Below, piece after piece: positions 1-8,582 of a stretch of 64,000 nt of DNA. The notes below the pieces were generated by a model, which saw only the letters and a list, made by a program, of their open reading frames with translations, was not told the DNA's origin and did no database searches. Both the position numbers and the translations under genes were made by a program. The stretch lies in NCBI RefSeq assembly GCF_001314995.1, contig NZ_CP012938.1, forward strand, positions 2,170,001 through 2,234,000, in the 5' to 3' direction. The stretch comes from Bacteroides ovatus. Lineage in GTDB: Bacteria > Bacteroidota > Bacteroidia > Bacteroidales > Bacteroidaceae. Each line of letters begins with the position of its first letter. Position 1 is the first letter of the stretch.

Positions 1-1380
1 AGCTTCGATGAACTGAAACTGGGTGGTTCGGCTTTTGCACAATCTCTGGGTAAAGTTGGTGACGAAGTACCTTGCGTACAAGATGCCGAATATTTCCGTG
101 ATGCTTTCCTTGCCGTACAGGAACTTGTCAACAAAGGATTGATTCTTGCAGGACACGATATCTCTGCCGGTGGTTTGATCACTACATTGCTCGAAATGTG
201 CTTCTCTAATGTAGAAGGCGGTATGGAAATCAGCCTCGACAAGATGAAAGAACAGGATATCGTTAAGATTCTGTTTGCTGAAAATCCGGGTATCGTTATC
301 CAGATCAGCGACAAGCATAAGGATGAAGTGAAGAAGATTCTGGAAGATGCAGGCGTAGGCTATATAAAGCTGGGTAAACCGACTGACGAACGCCACATTT
401 TGGTATCTAAAGACGGTGCTACTTACCAGTTTGGTATCGATTATATGCGTGACGTATGGTATTCTTCTTCTTACCTGCTCGACCGCAAACAATCTATGAA
501 CGGTTGCGCAAAAGCACGTTTTGAAAACTATAAGATGCAACCTGTTGAATTCGCTTTCATGCCGGAATTCAAAGGTAAGCTTTCTCAATACGGTATCACT
601 CCGGATCGTCGTACCCCAAGCGGTATCCGTGCGGCTATCATCCGTGAGAAGGGTACAAACGGTGAGCGCGAAATGGCTTACTCACTCTATTTGGCAGGTT
701 TCGACGTAAAAGACGTTACAATGACCGACCTCATCAGCGGACGCGAAACACTGGAAGACGTAAACATGATCGTTTACTGCGGTGGTTTCTCTAACTCCGA
801 TGTACTGGGTTCTGCTAAAGGATGGGCAGGCGCATTCCTGTTCAACCCGAAAGCTAAAGAAGCATTGGATAAATTTTATGCACGCGAAGATACATTGTCA
901 TTGGGTGTCTGCAACGGTTGCCAGCTGATGATGGAACTCAATCTTATCAACCCGGAACTGAAGAAGAAAGGAAAAATGCTACATAACAATTCACACAAAT
1001 TCGAATCACGCTTCCTTGGTCTTACTATCCCGACTAACCGCAGTGTGATGTTCGGCTCTTTAAGTGGAAGCAAACTGGGTATCTGGGTAGCTCACGGAGA
1101 AGGAAAATTCTCTTTGCCATATGACGAAGATAAATATAATGTAGTAGCGAAGTATAGCTATGATGAATATCCGGGCAATCCGAACGGTTCCGATTATTCT
1201 ATCGCAGCACTGGCCAGCGCAGACGGACGCCACTTGGCTATCATGCCTCACTTGGAACGTTCCATCTTCCCATGGCAGAACGGTTGCTATCCGGCCGACC
1301 GCAAGAACAGCGATCAGGTTACTCCATGGATAGAAGCGTTTGTCAATGCCCGCAAGTGGGTGGAAGCGAAAATGAAATAA
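1..1380 (+). CDS. purL: Phosphoribosylformylglycinamidine synthase, C-terminal part (cut by window start)
   Basis: PurL catalyses the ATP- and glutamine-dependent conversion of FGAR to FGAM, the fourth step of purine synthesis, in the cytoplasm. The reading frame is open from base 1, so the real start lies upstream. What is visible is the end of the synthetase part (GHDISAGG) followed by the glutaminase domain with its nucleophile cysteine in GVCNGCQ and the His/Glu pair in PHLERS near the C-terminus. This is the large single-chain PurL type with a fused amidotransferase. The gene ends in a strong hairpin terminator. Only the 5' part is missing; nothing looks broken. Confidence 0.97.
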   Translation, partial: SFDELKLGGSAFAQSLGKVGDEVPCVQDAEYFRDAFLAVQELVNKGLILAGHDISAGGLITTLLEMCFSNVEGGMEISLDKMKEQDIVKILFAENPGIVIQISDKHKDEVKKILEDAGVGYIKLGKPTDERHILVSKDGATYQFGIDYMRDVWYSSSYLLDRKQSMNGCAKARFENYKMQPVEFAFMPEFKGKLSQYGITPDRRTPSGIRAAIIREKGTNGEREMAYSLYLAGFDVKDVTMTDLISGRETLEDVNMIVYCGGFSNSDVLGSAKGWAGAFLFNPKAKEALDKFYAREDTLSLGVCNGCQLMMELNLINPELKKKGKMLHNNSHKFESRFLGLTIPTNRSVMFGSLSGSKLGIWVAHGEGKFSLPYDEDKYNVVAKYSYDEYPGNPNGSDYSIAALASADGRHLAIMPHLERSIFPWQNGCYPADRKNSDQVTPWIEAFVNARKWVEAKMK

Positions 1381-1398
1381 ATCATTTCCATATTTTAC

Positions 1399-1436
1399 AG
1401 AGGCTGGTACTTTAAATAGTGCCAGCCTCTTATTTT
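1399..1436 (+). terminator. Intrinsic terminator after purL
   Basis: A 12-bp stem (AGAGGCTGGTAC pairing with GTGCCAGCCTCT, one G-U pair) with an 8-nt loop is followed by a T-rich run. It lies 19 bases after the purL stop codon. Confidence 0.85.
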
Positions 1437-1565
1437 ACGGAACTTTCCATTCTACCGGAAGACTTCTGATAGATACCAAAATACCGAAAACAAACAGTAT
1501 ATACAAATAGTTATAAAATAGTCTATTTTCTTCATTTTTGGAGCGCTGTTATCTTTCATCAAAAT

Positions 1566-1596
1566 TTTGTAATATCAAAAAATCTTCTTAATTTTG
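1566..1596 (+). promoter_or_regulatory. Bacteroides sigma-ABfr-type promoter of the first HTCS
   Basis: TTTG at 1566-1569, a 19-bp spacer and TAATTTTG at 1589-1596 match the Bacteroides -33/-7 consensus. Transcription should begin near 1603, giving a leader of about 45 nt before the ATG at 1649. Confidence 0.75.
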
Positions 1597-1648
1597 TCAA
1601 ACTTTCCCCCTCATAAAAGATTCAATAACCCTTAAAAGTCCTATTTGT

Positions 1649-4600
1649 ATGAAAAAATGGCTTTTTCTAATCTTATTGTTTCCTCTAATTTGTGTCGCGC
1701 AGACGTATCGATATCTCGGAGTGGAGGATGGGTTAAGTAACCGGCGGGTTTACTGCATTCAAAAAGATAAAACCGGATACATGTGGTTCCTCACGCACGA
1801 AGGTATTGATCGATACAATGGAAAAGAGTTTAAACGATATAAGTTAATGGATGGTGACGCAGAAGTGAACTCTCTGTTAAATCTAAACTGGCTTTATATT
1901 GATCAGGAAGGAGTCTTATGGGAAATCGGGAAAAAAGGAAAAGTATTCCGGTATGACCAGATTCACGACTGCTTCAGTCTTGTATATAAATTACCGATGG
2001 AAAGTTTCAGCGAACAGCCGGACCCGGTCACTTATGCCTGGCTCGACCAGAACAAACACATCTGGCTATGCAATAAAGATACTATCTTTCTCTATAATAC
2101 GGACACCAAACAAGTCACCCATATAAAGAATGATATAAGTGAAGAAATCACTGATATTGAACAAATAGACGAATCGCATTTCTTCATCGGTACGGAAATG
2201 GGGATTCATTATGCCCAATTAGAAAACAACGCATTGAAACTTATCAATTGCGATAAGTTGGAGAGCGTGAAAGCCCAAGTAAGCGATTTACACTTCGACA
2301 AAAAGATTCGGAAACTATTCATCGGCACTTTCTTGCGGGGAATTATGGTTTATGATATGAATACCAAATCCGTCATACGACCGGATTATAACCTGAAAGA
2401 TATCAGTATCACACGGTTCAAGCCGCTAAATGACAAAGAGTTATTAATAGCTACCGATGGCGGAGGAGTACACAAAATAAATATGGATACTTATCAAATA
2501 GTACCCGAAATTGTGGCTGATTATAACAGTAATTGTGGCATGAACGGTAACAGTATCAATGACATTTTTGTGGATGATGAAGAACGGATATGGCTGGCTA
2601 ATTATCCCATCGGAATCACGATACAAAACAACCGTTATACGAGCTACAAATGGATTAAGCACTCCATCGGTAACAAACAGTCTTTAATCAACGATCAAGT
2701 AAATGCCATTATTGAAGACAGAGAGGGAGATTTATGGTTTGCAACGAACAATGGCATCAGTTTTTTTAATTCAAAGACCGGACAATGGCGATCGGTGCTT
2801 AGTGCTTTTGAAGAGTCGCAAGGTAATAAAAGCCATATCTTTCTTACTATATGCGAAGTGGCTCCCGGAATTATCTGGGCAGGCGGGTACTCTTCCGGTG
2901 CTTACCAGATAGATAAGAAAACGTTCAGTGTCAGCTATTTCATGCCGCCTTTGTACACTCATACAAACAAGCGACCGGATAAATATATACGTGATATTCG
3001 TACAGATATGCAGGGTTATATCTGGTCGGGAGGATTCTACAACCTCAAGCGTATTAATCTGAAGACGCAGGAAGTACGGTTTTATGATGGATTAAATTCC
3101 ATTACCGCCATCGTTGAGAAAGATGAAAAAAGTATGTGGATCGGTAGTGCCACCGGCCTATGTCTTTTAGATAAAGAATCCGGAAAATTCGAGCGCATAA
3201 AACTTCCGGTAGAGTCGAACTATATCTATTCCCTGTACCAAGCAAAAAACGGTTCATTGTATATAGGTACCAGCGGGTCGGGACTATTGATTTACGATAT
3301 TAATAAAAAACTGTTCACTCATTACCACACGGAAAACTGTGCTTTGATATCCAATAATATCTATACCATATTATCGGATGCGGACAAAGATATAATCATG
3401 AGTACAGAAAGCGGATTGACAAGTTTTTATCCCAATGAGAAAAAATTCTATAACTGGACCAAAGATATGGGATTGATGACCACCCATTTCAATGCGCTAT
3501 CAGGTACGTTACGGAAAAACAATAAATTCATTTTAGGCAGTTCTGACGGAGCAGTGGAATTTGACAAGGATATGAAATTGCCCAGAAGTTATTCTTCTAA
3601 AATGATTTTCAGCGATTTCAAGCTTTTTTATCAAACAATCTATCCGGGTGATGAGGATTCTCCGTTGAAAGCAAGCATCAATGATACAAAGGTACTAAAG
3701 TTAAAATACAATCAAAACAGATTCTCTTTGCAGGTTTCTTCCATCAACTATGACTATCCTTCCAATATTCTTTACTCTTGGAGGCTAGAAGGTTTCTATG
3801 ATAAATGGAGCAAACCCGGAACAGAGAACACGATTCGTTACACCAATCTTGCCCCGGGCAAATATACGCTAAGGGTACGTGCCATCTCCAATGAAGACAA
3901 ACGCATCATGCTTGAAGAAAGAAGTATGGATATTATCATAGCCCAACCTTTCTGGCTGACATTCTGGGCCATGCTGGTTTATACAGCTATCCTTTGTCTC
4001 ATTGCCATCGTCCTATTGCGTATACTGATTTTGAGGAAGCAACGCAAAGTCTCCGATGAGAAAATACACTTCTTTATCAATACGGCACATGATATCCGTA
4101 CCCCATTGACGCTTATCAAAGCACCTTTGGAAGAACTACGCGAGAAAGAGGAGTTGAGTAAAGAAGGTATTTCGAACATGAATACGGCATTACGAAACGT
4201 AAATGCCCTATTACGTCTTACCACCAATCTTATCAACTTTGAAAGAGCGGACGTATATTCTTCCGAATTATATATTTCAGAGCATGAGCTAAACACGTTT
4301 ATGAATGAAATATTCAACGCGTTCCAGCAGTACGCCAACATCAAACATATCAACTTCACTTATGAAAGTAATTTCAGGTATATGAACGTATGGTTTGATA
4401 AAGAAAAGATGGAATCTATCTTTAAGAACATCATTTCGAACGCACTGAAATATACTCCGGAAAATGGAAATGTACAGGTTTTCGTTTCAGAAACATCTGA
4501 CTCATGGAGCGTGGAAGTCAGAGACACAGGAATCGGCATCCCGGCCAATGAACAAAAGAAATTGTTCAAACTTCATTTCCGTGGCAGCAATGCTATTAAT

Positions 4601-5662
4601 TCCAAAGTAACAGGAAGTGGTATCGGACTGATGCTTGTATGGAAGCTAGTCCGCCTGCATAAAGGAAAGATTAATCTGTCAAGCATCGAAAACCAGGGAT
4701 CGGTTATCAAAATAACATTCCCTAAAGACAGCAAGCGCTTCCGGAAAGCACATCTGGCAACTCCGAGCAAACAGCGTATAGAAAATACGATTGATAACGT
4801 TCCGCCTCCATCACCTGAAATTTACGAAAATGCACAAAAGAAAGAGAACATTAATCATCGTCGCATCTTGATTGTGGAAGATAATGATGAGTTGCGCAAC
4901 TATCTGTCGCAAACGTTATCCGAGGAGTATTTCGTACAGGTTTGCTCCAATGGAAAAGAAGCATTGACGATTATTCCCGAGTACAAACCAGAGCTGGTTA
5001 TTTCAGACATTATGATGCCTGAAATGCGGGGGGGGGATGAATTATGCCAAGCTATCAAGAATAATATCGAAACCTCCCACATTCCTGTTATCCTGCTGAC
5101 TGCTTTGAATAATGAGAAAGATATTCTCTCGGGACTTCAGATTGGTGCGGATGAATACGTTGTGAAGCCATTCAATATTGGTATATTGAAAGCTAATGTT
5201 GCCAATCTGCTGGCTAACCGTGCACTATTGCGCAGCAAATTCGCAAATTTAGATCTGAATGATGAGGAAAATGATGAAGACTGCATCAACTGTTCGCAAG
5301 ACATTGACTGGAAATTCATAGCAAACGTCAAAAAGAACGTGGAAGATAACATTGACAATCCTGCTCTCACGGTAGATGTATTATGCAGCCTGATGGGAAT
5401 GAGTCGCACAAGTTTTTACAATAAATTAAGGGCATTAACCGATCAGGCACCGGGAGATTATATCCGGCTGATTCGTCTGAAACGTGCCGTACAATTACTA
5501 AAAGAAGACACACATAGCATAACAGAAATTGCAGAAATGACGGGATTCAGTGACGCCAAGTACTTCCGCGAAGTATTTAAGAAGCATTATAATGTAAGTC
5601 CCAGTCAATATGGCAAAGAGAAAAAAGCAGTTAGTAAGGAAGGAGGAGAAAAGAAAGAATGA
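1649..5662 (+). CDS. Hybrid two-component system regulator (HTCS), 1337 aa
   Basis: This is a one-protein signalling system: a periplasmic sensor, a membrane kinase and a cytoplasmic response regulator. A signal peptide (about residues 1-17) precedes two-component-regulator propeller repeats up to about residue 680 and a Y_Y_Y domain. A membrane helix (about 770-793) is followed by a HisKA with phospho-acceptor H814 (AHDIRTPL), an HATPase, a receiver domain starting near 1072 with D1120, and an AraC-type HTH from about 1230. HTCS genes usually control a neighbouring PUL, but none is adjacent here. The stop overlaps the start of a ChrA-type transporter gene by 4 bp, with a strong Shine-Dalgarno inside the HTCS end. 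A run of nine G lies in the receiver coding sequence. The ligand is unknown. Confidence 0.93.
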   Translation: MKKWLFLILLFPLICVAQTYRYLGVEDGLSNRRVYCIQKDKTGYMWFLTHEGIDRYNGKEFKRYKLMDGDAEVNSLLNLNWLYIDQEGVLWEIGKKGKVFRYDQIHDCFSLVYKLPMESFSEQPDPVTYAWLDQNKHIWLCNKDTIFLYNTDTKQVTHIKNDISEEITDIEQIDESHFFIGTEMGIHYAQLENNALKLINCDKLESVKAQVSDLHFDKKIRKLFIGTFLRGIMVYDMNTKSVIRPDYNLKDISITRFKPLNDKELLIATDGGGVHKINMDTYQIVPEIVADYNSNCGMNGNSINDIFVDDEERIWLANYPIGITIQNNRYTSYKWIKHSIGNKQSLINDQVNAIIEDREGDLWFATNNGISFFNSKTGQWRSVLSAFEESQGNKSHIFLTICEVAPGIIWAGGYSSGAYQIDKKTFSVSYFMPPLYTHTNKRPDKYIRDIRTDMQGYIWSGGFYNLKRINLKTQEVRFYDGLNSITAIVEKDEKSMWIGSATGLCLLDKESGKFERIKLPVESNYIYSLYQAKNGSLYIGTSGSGLLIYDINKKLFTHYHTENCALISNNIYTILSDADKDIIMSTESGLTSFYPNEKKFYNWTKDMGLMTTHFNALSGTLRKNNKFILGSSDGAVEFDKDMKLPRSYSSKMIFSDFKLFYQTIYPGDEDSPLKASINDTKVLKLKYNQNRFSLQVSSINYDYPSNILYSWRLEGFYDKWSKPGTENTIRYTNLAPGKYTLRVRAISNEDKRIMLEERSMDIIIAQPFWLTFWAMLVYTAILCLIAIVLLRILILRKQRKVSDEKIHFFINTAHDIRTPLTLIKAPLEELREKEELSKEGISNMNTALRNVNALLRLTTNLINFERADVYSSELYISEHELNTFMNEIFNAFQQYANIKHINFTYESNFRYMNVWFDKEKMESIFKNIISNALKYTPENGNVQVFVSETSDSWSVEVRDTGIGIPANEQKKLFKLHFRGSNAINSKVTGSGIGLMLVWKLVRLHKGKINLSSIENQGSVIKITFPKDSKRFRKAHLATPSKQRIENTIDNVPPPSPEIYENAQKKENINHRRILIVEDNDELRNYLSQTLSEEYFVQVCSNGKEALTIIPEYKPELVISDIMMPEMRGGDELCQAIKNNIETSHIPVILLTALNNEKDILSGLQIGADEYVVKPFNIGILKANVANLLANRALLRSKFANLDLNDEENDEDCINCSQDIDWKFIANVKKNVEDNIDNPALTVDVLCSLMGMSRTSFYNKLRALTDQAPGDYIRLIRLKRAVQLLKEDTHSITEIAEMTGFSDAKYFREVFKKHYNVSPSQYGKEKKAVSKEGGEKKE
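5028..5036 (+). repeat. G9 homopolymer inside the HTCS receiver domain
   Basis: Nine consecutive G encode the end of Arg, two Gly and the start of Asp in MPEMRGGDELC, just after phospho-acceptor D1120. Compared with the two other HTCS in this window, which have MPGIDGIKLC and MPGIDGIECC, there is one extra residue. That fits an in-frame gain of three G by slippage. Confidence 0.85.
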
Positions 5663-6201
5663 ACATTTATCTCGAAGCATTTGGAATCTTTTTTAAAATA
5701 GGCGCCTTTACTATTGGAGGAGGATATGCAATGGTGCCACTGATTGAAAATGAAATTGTCACCAAACGGAAATGGATTGCGCAGGAAGATTTTATCGATC
5801 TGCTGGCTATCTCCCAATCCGCACCGGGAATTTTGGCAGTCAATATTTCTATCTTTATAGGATATAAGCTGCGTGGAATCCGGGGAAGTATTATCACAGC
5901 ATTGGGAACAATTTTGCCGTCTTTCATTATTATATTGGCTATCGCCCTGTTCTTTCATAGTTTCAAAGACAATCCGATAGTGGAACGTATTTTTAAAGGA
6001 ATTCGCCCGGCAGTGGTGGCACTCATCGCGGCGCCGACCTTTACCATGGGACGATCCGCAAAAATCAACCGCTACAATCTGTGGATTCCTGTTGTCTCGG
6101 CAATATTAATCTGGCTGTTGGGCTTCTCCCCTATCTGGATTATTATTGCGGCCGGTGTAGGAGGTTTCCTGTGGGGGAAATTTAGAAAAGTTGAGAGTTG
6201 A
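5659..6201 (+). CDS. ChrA-family transporter, half-size subunit 1 (180 aa)
   Basis: This inner-membrane protein belongs to the chromate ion transporter (CHR) family. It shows the family motifs GGGYAMVPL near the N-terminus and SQSAPGILAVN in the middle, with about five or six hydrophobic segments. At 180 aa it is half the size of full ChrA; such short proteins occur as adjacent pairs that probably form one transporter, as here with the gene at 6320. The ATG overlaps the HTCS stop and follows an AAGGAGG sequence, so it is translationally coupled to the regulator. The last codons lie inside a repetitive GTTGAGAG stretch. The substrate is not proven; in anaerobic commensals the family may move anions other than chromate. 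Confidence 0.88.
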   Translation: MNIYLEAFGIFFKIGAFTIGGGYAMVPLIENEIVTKRKWIAQEDFIDLLAISQSAPGILAVNISIFIGYKLRGIRGSIITALGTILPSFIIILAIALFFHSFKDNPIVERIFKGIRPAVVALIAAPTFTMGRSAKINRYNLWIPVVSAILIWLLGFSPIWIIIAAGVGGFLWGKFRKVES

Positions 6202-6292
6202 GAATGGAGAGTTGAGAAGGCGCGGATTAACGCTGTTGTTTTACAGATTCATAATTCTAAAAGCCGGGAAATCCGTGTAATCCATGCCTAAA
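6190..6292. repeat. Degenerate dispersed repeats between the two ChrA genes
   Basis: Two things are seen. First, GTTGAGAGTTGAGAATGG continuing into GAGAGTTGAGAAGG at 6190-6220 contains the stop codon of the upstream gene. Second, an imperfect inverted pair (GCGGATTAACGC near 6222, and AATCCGTGTAATCCATGCC at about 6270-6289) resembles the arms of the better-preserved element at 56135-56219. Both look like remnants of dispersed intergenic repeats. Confidence 0.6.
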
Positions 6293-6319
6293 ATTATTAT
6301 ATAATAAATTATTAATCAC

Positions 6320-6868
6320 ATGATTTACCTACAGTTATTCTATACATTTTTCAAGATCGGGCTCTTTGGCTTCGGTGGCGGTTATGCCATGCTTTCCATG
6401 ATTCAAGGCGAAGTGGTAACCCGCTATGGATGGGTGAGTTCGCAGGAGTTCACGGATATTGTCGCAATCAGCCAAATGACTCCAGGACCTATTGGTATCA
6501 ACGCAGCTACTTATGTAGGGTTTACTTCTACGGGTAGCGTATGGGGTTCCATCATTGCTACCTTTGCCGTAGTCCTTCCCTCTTTCATCTTGATGTTGAC
6601 CATCAGTAAATTCTTCCTAAAATACCAGAAACATCCGATAGTAGAATCTATTTTTAATGGATTACGCCCGGCAGTAGTCGGATTACTCGCCTCCGCCGCG
6701 TTGGTATTAATGAACGCAGAAAACTTCGGTTCGCCTACGGAAGATACTTATTCATTCGTTATCAGTATCATTATCTTTCTGATTGCATTCATCGGAACAA
6801 GAAAATATAAAGCCAATCCGATATTAATGATTATCGCCTGTGGTATTGCAGGTTTGCTGCTCTATTAA
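6320..6868 (+). CDS. ChrA-family transporter, half-size subunit 2 (182 aa)
   Basis: This is the second CHR-family half transporter, with GGGYAMLSM and SQMTPGPIGINAATYVG motifs aligning with subunit 1 and a similar series of membrane segments. The N-terminus (YTFFKIGLFGFGGGYAML) is clearly paralogous to that of subunit 1, as expected for a heteromeric pair derived by duplication. It lies 118 bp downstream of subunit 1, separated by degenerate repeats, probably in the same transcript. It ends just before a bidirectional terminator shared with the convergent GHL10 gene. The substrate is inferred only by family. Confidence 0.88.
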   Translation: MIYLQLFYTFFKIGLFGFGGGYAMLSMIQGEVVTRYGWVSSQEFTDIVAISQMTPGPIGINAATYVGFTSTGSVWGSIIATFAVVLPSFILMLTISKFFLKYQKHPIVESIFNGLRPAVVGLLASAALVLMNAENFGSPTEDTYSFVISIIIFLIAFIGTRKYKANPILMIIACGIAGLLLY

Positions 6869-6909
6869 TAACGAGCGGCTGAACAGTAAACAAAAAAACA
6901 GTAAACAAA

Positions 6910-6958
6910 AAAACGGTGAATAAACTGCGTTATCATTCAGCAGAGTGTTCACCGTTTT
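6910..6958. terminator. Bidirectional terminator between convergent genes
   Basis: AAACGGTGAA (6911-6920) pairs with TTCACCGTTT (6948-6957), with an inner CTGC/GCAG pair and A-rich and T-rich flanks on the two sides. It is preceded by two copies of AACAGTAAACAAAAA. It sits between the ChrA gene (+) and the GHL10 gene (-). Confidence 0.8.
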
Positions 6959-6979
6959 ATCGTTGTTTATTCTATACCT

Positions 6980-8488
6980 TTACAGTTTTAACTTCTTACT
7001 TACGGATTTCGATTCATTATGTAAACGATCTAAAGCTGTCACTACATAACGGCATTTTGTTTTTCCTGTTTCATAAGGAAGTCTATAGAATGGATTGCGC
7101 GTGATAGCTACAATATGAGAAGGATCGTCCAAATTCACCTTTTCTTTACTGTCAAAACGATAGACTACATATTGAACTGCCTTATCCATCTCTGTATCAG
7201 CTTTCGGAGCTGTCCAAAAAAGGATATAGCCATCTTCCGTCCATACCTTTTTCATTTTACGTACCTTGCCCGGAGCTTTATCATCCATAAAATCAAAGAC
7301 TGGAATCAAAGCAGGATATTTATGATATTCACTGATTAAAGCATCGCGATATCTACCCTGGTTCTCAACAACAGCTGCTGCATACCATTGACAGCTACCT
7401 CCGATTGTTTGGTAAGCACGTTGCAAAGCCATCTTGCGGGGAAGCTGATTGATAGAAGAATTCTGCGGATCGGCAAACTGAACTGTCTTTGGCACCGACT
7501 GACCAATGAACAACGGCCGGTTTTCCGAATGAGTAGCCCACCATTTCACCAGTGTCTCATAGTCGGCAGCTTTGTGGCCAATCTCCCAGTAAATTTGCGG
7601 AATATTATAATCAATCCATCCTTCACGTGCCCAAAGGAGTACATCGGCATAAAGATCATCATAGTTCTGCAAACCATTGGTGTTGCTTCCCAATGGATCG
7701 CTCTTCTGATTACGATAAATACCGAACGGACTGATACCAAACTTCACCCAAGGCTTGATGCCACGAATCGTTTCGTGAAGCTTCTTTATCAACACATTCA
7801 CATTACTACGACGCCAATCTGCCTTATTGGTGAAACCTCCACCATAACGGGCGAAACTTGCATCATCCGGAAAATCTAATCCATTAACCGGATAAGGATA
7901 GAAATAATCATCCATGTGGATAGCGTCCACGTCATAACGGGACACAATGTCGGTCACAATTTTGCAGATATACTCCCGACTTTCAGGAAGTGCCGGGTCG
8001 AAGTATAGCTGATCGCCATAAGTAACAAACCATTCCGGATGCTGGTGATAAATATGTTCCGGTGCCAACTTATTCTTTAATGAAGTCTTCACACGGTAAG
8101 GATTGATCCAGGCATGAAACTCCATATTACGTTTCTGACATTCTTCAATCATAAACTGCATCGGGTCCCACATAGGAGAAGGCGTCTGCCCTTGCGTTCC
8201 TGTCAGGAAACGGCTCCACGGTTCATATTGGGAAGCGTATAATGCATCCGCTTCAGGGCGCACCTGAAAGATGATCGCATTAATTCCGGCTTCCTGAAGA
8301 GAATTCAACTGGCTAATCAATATTTGCTTCAGTCGCTCTGTAGGAATGCCACGAAACTGGCCATTGACAGCCTGTATCCATGCTCCACGGAATTCACGTT
8401 TAGGATATTTATTGCCTGATGGCACCTGTGCCCTCACTCCTACCACCAGAAGAAGAGCTAAAAGTAAAAGATAGTTTTTCAGCTTCAT
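6980..8488 (-). CDS. Secreted glycoside-hydrolase-like protein (GHL10 / COG1649), 502 aa
   Basis: The ATG at 8488 is chosen because it starts a clear signal peptide (MKLKNYLLLLALLLVVG, cleavage after VRA); longer in-frame extensions run into the divergent promoter region. After KREFRGAWIQAV comes a TIM-barrel-like domain with motifs seen in the GHL10 family: FQVRPEADALY, WEPWSRFLTGTQG-like, HAWINPYR, and DGIHMDDYF-like (DAIHMDDYFYPYP), where the acidic pair probably forms the active site. A fibronectin-like C-terminal part follows (about 420-502). Family members are predicted glycosidases or peptidoglycan-related hydrolases with poorly known substrates. A paralogue lies at 13709 on the other strand. 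The gene is divergent from uvrA. Confidence 0.87.
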   Translation of the reverse strand: MKLKNYLLLLALLLVVGVRAQVPSGNKYPKREFRGAWIQAVNGQFRGIPTERLKQILISQLNSLQEAGINAIIFQVRPEADALYASQYEPWSRFLTGTQGQTPSPMWDPMQFMIEECQKRNMEFHAWINPYRVKTSLKNKLAPEHIYHQHPEWFVTYGDQLYFDPALPESREYICKIVTDIVSRYDVDAIHMDDYFYPYPVNGLDFPDDASFARYGGGFTNKADWRRSNVNVLIKKLHETIRGIKPWVKFGISPFGIYRNQKSDPLGSNTNGLQNYDDLYADVLLWAREGWIDYNIPQIYWEIGHKAADYETLVKWWATHSENRPLFIGQSVPKTVQFADPQNSSINQLPRKMALQRAYQTIGGSCQWYAAAVVENQGRYRDALISEYHKYPALIPVFDFMDDKAPGKVRKMKKVWTEDGYILFWTAPKADTEMDKAVQYVVYRFDSKEKVNLDDPSHIVAITRNPFYRLPYETGKTKCRYVVTALDRLHNESKSVSKKLKL

Positions 8489-8516
8489 AATATTCTTAAA
8501 TCGTAATAATGTGACG

Positions 8517-8555
8517 CAAAGATAATACAAACTCCCGATAAATTCGCTAACTTTG
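8517..8555. promoter_or_regulatory. Divergent promoter region, GHL10 gene and uvrA
   Basis: The 94-bp gap between the two start codons holds a minus-strand -7 box TATCTTTG (8517-8524) facing the GHL10 gene and a plus-strand -7 box TAACTTTG (8548-8555) facing uvrA. Convincing TTTG -33 boxes are not visible at the ideal spacing, so the assignment rests on the -7 elements and position. Confidence 0.5.
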
Positions 8556-8582
8556 CCGACTACCATAAAAAAGGAGTATTTT

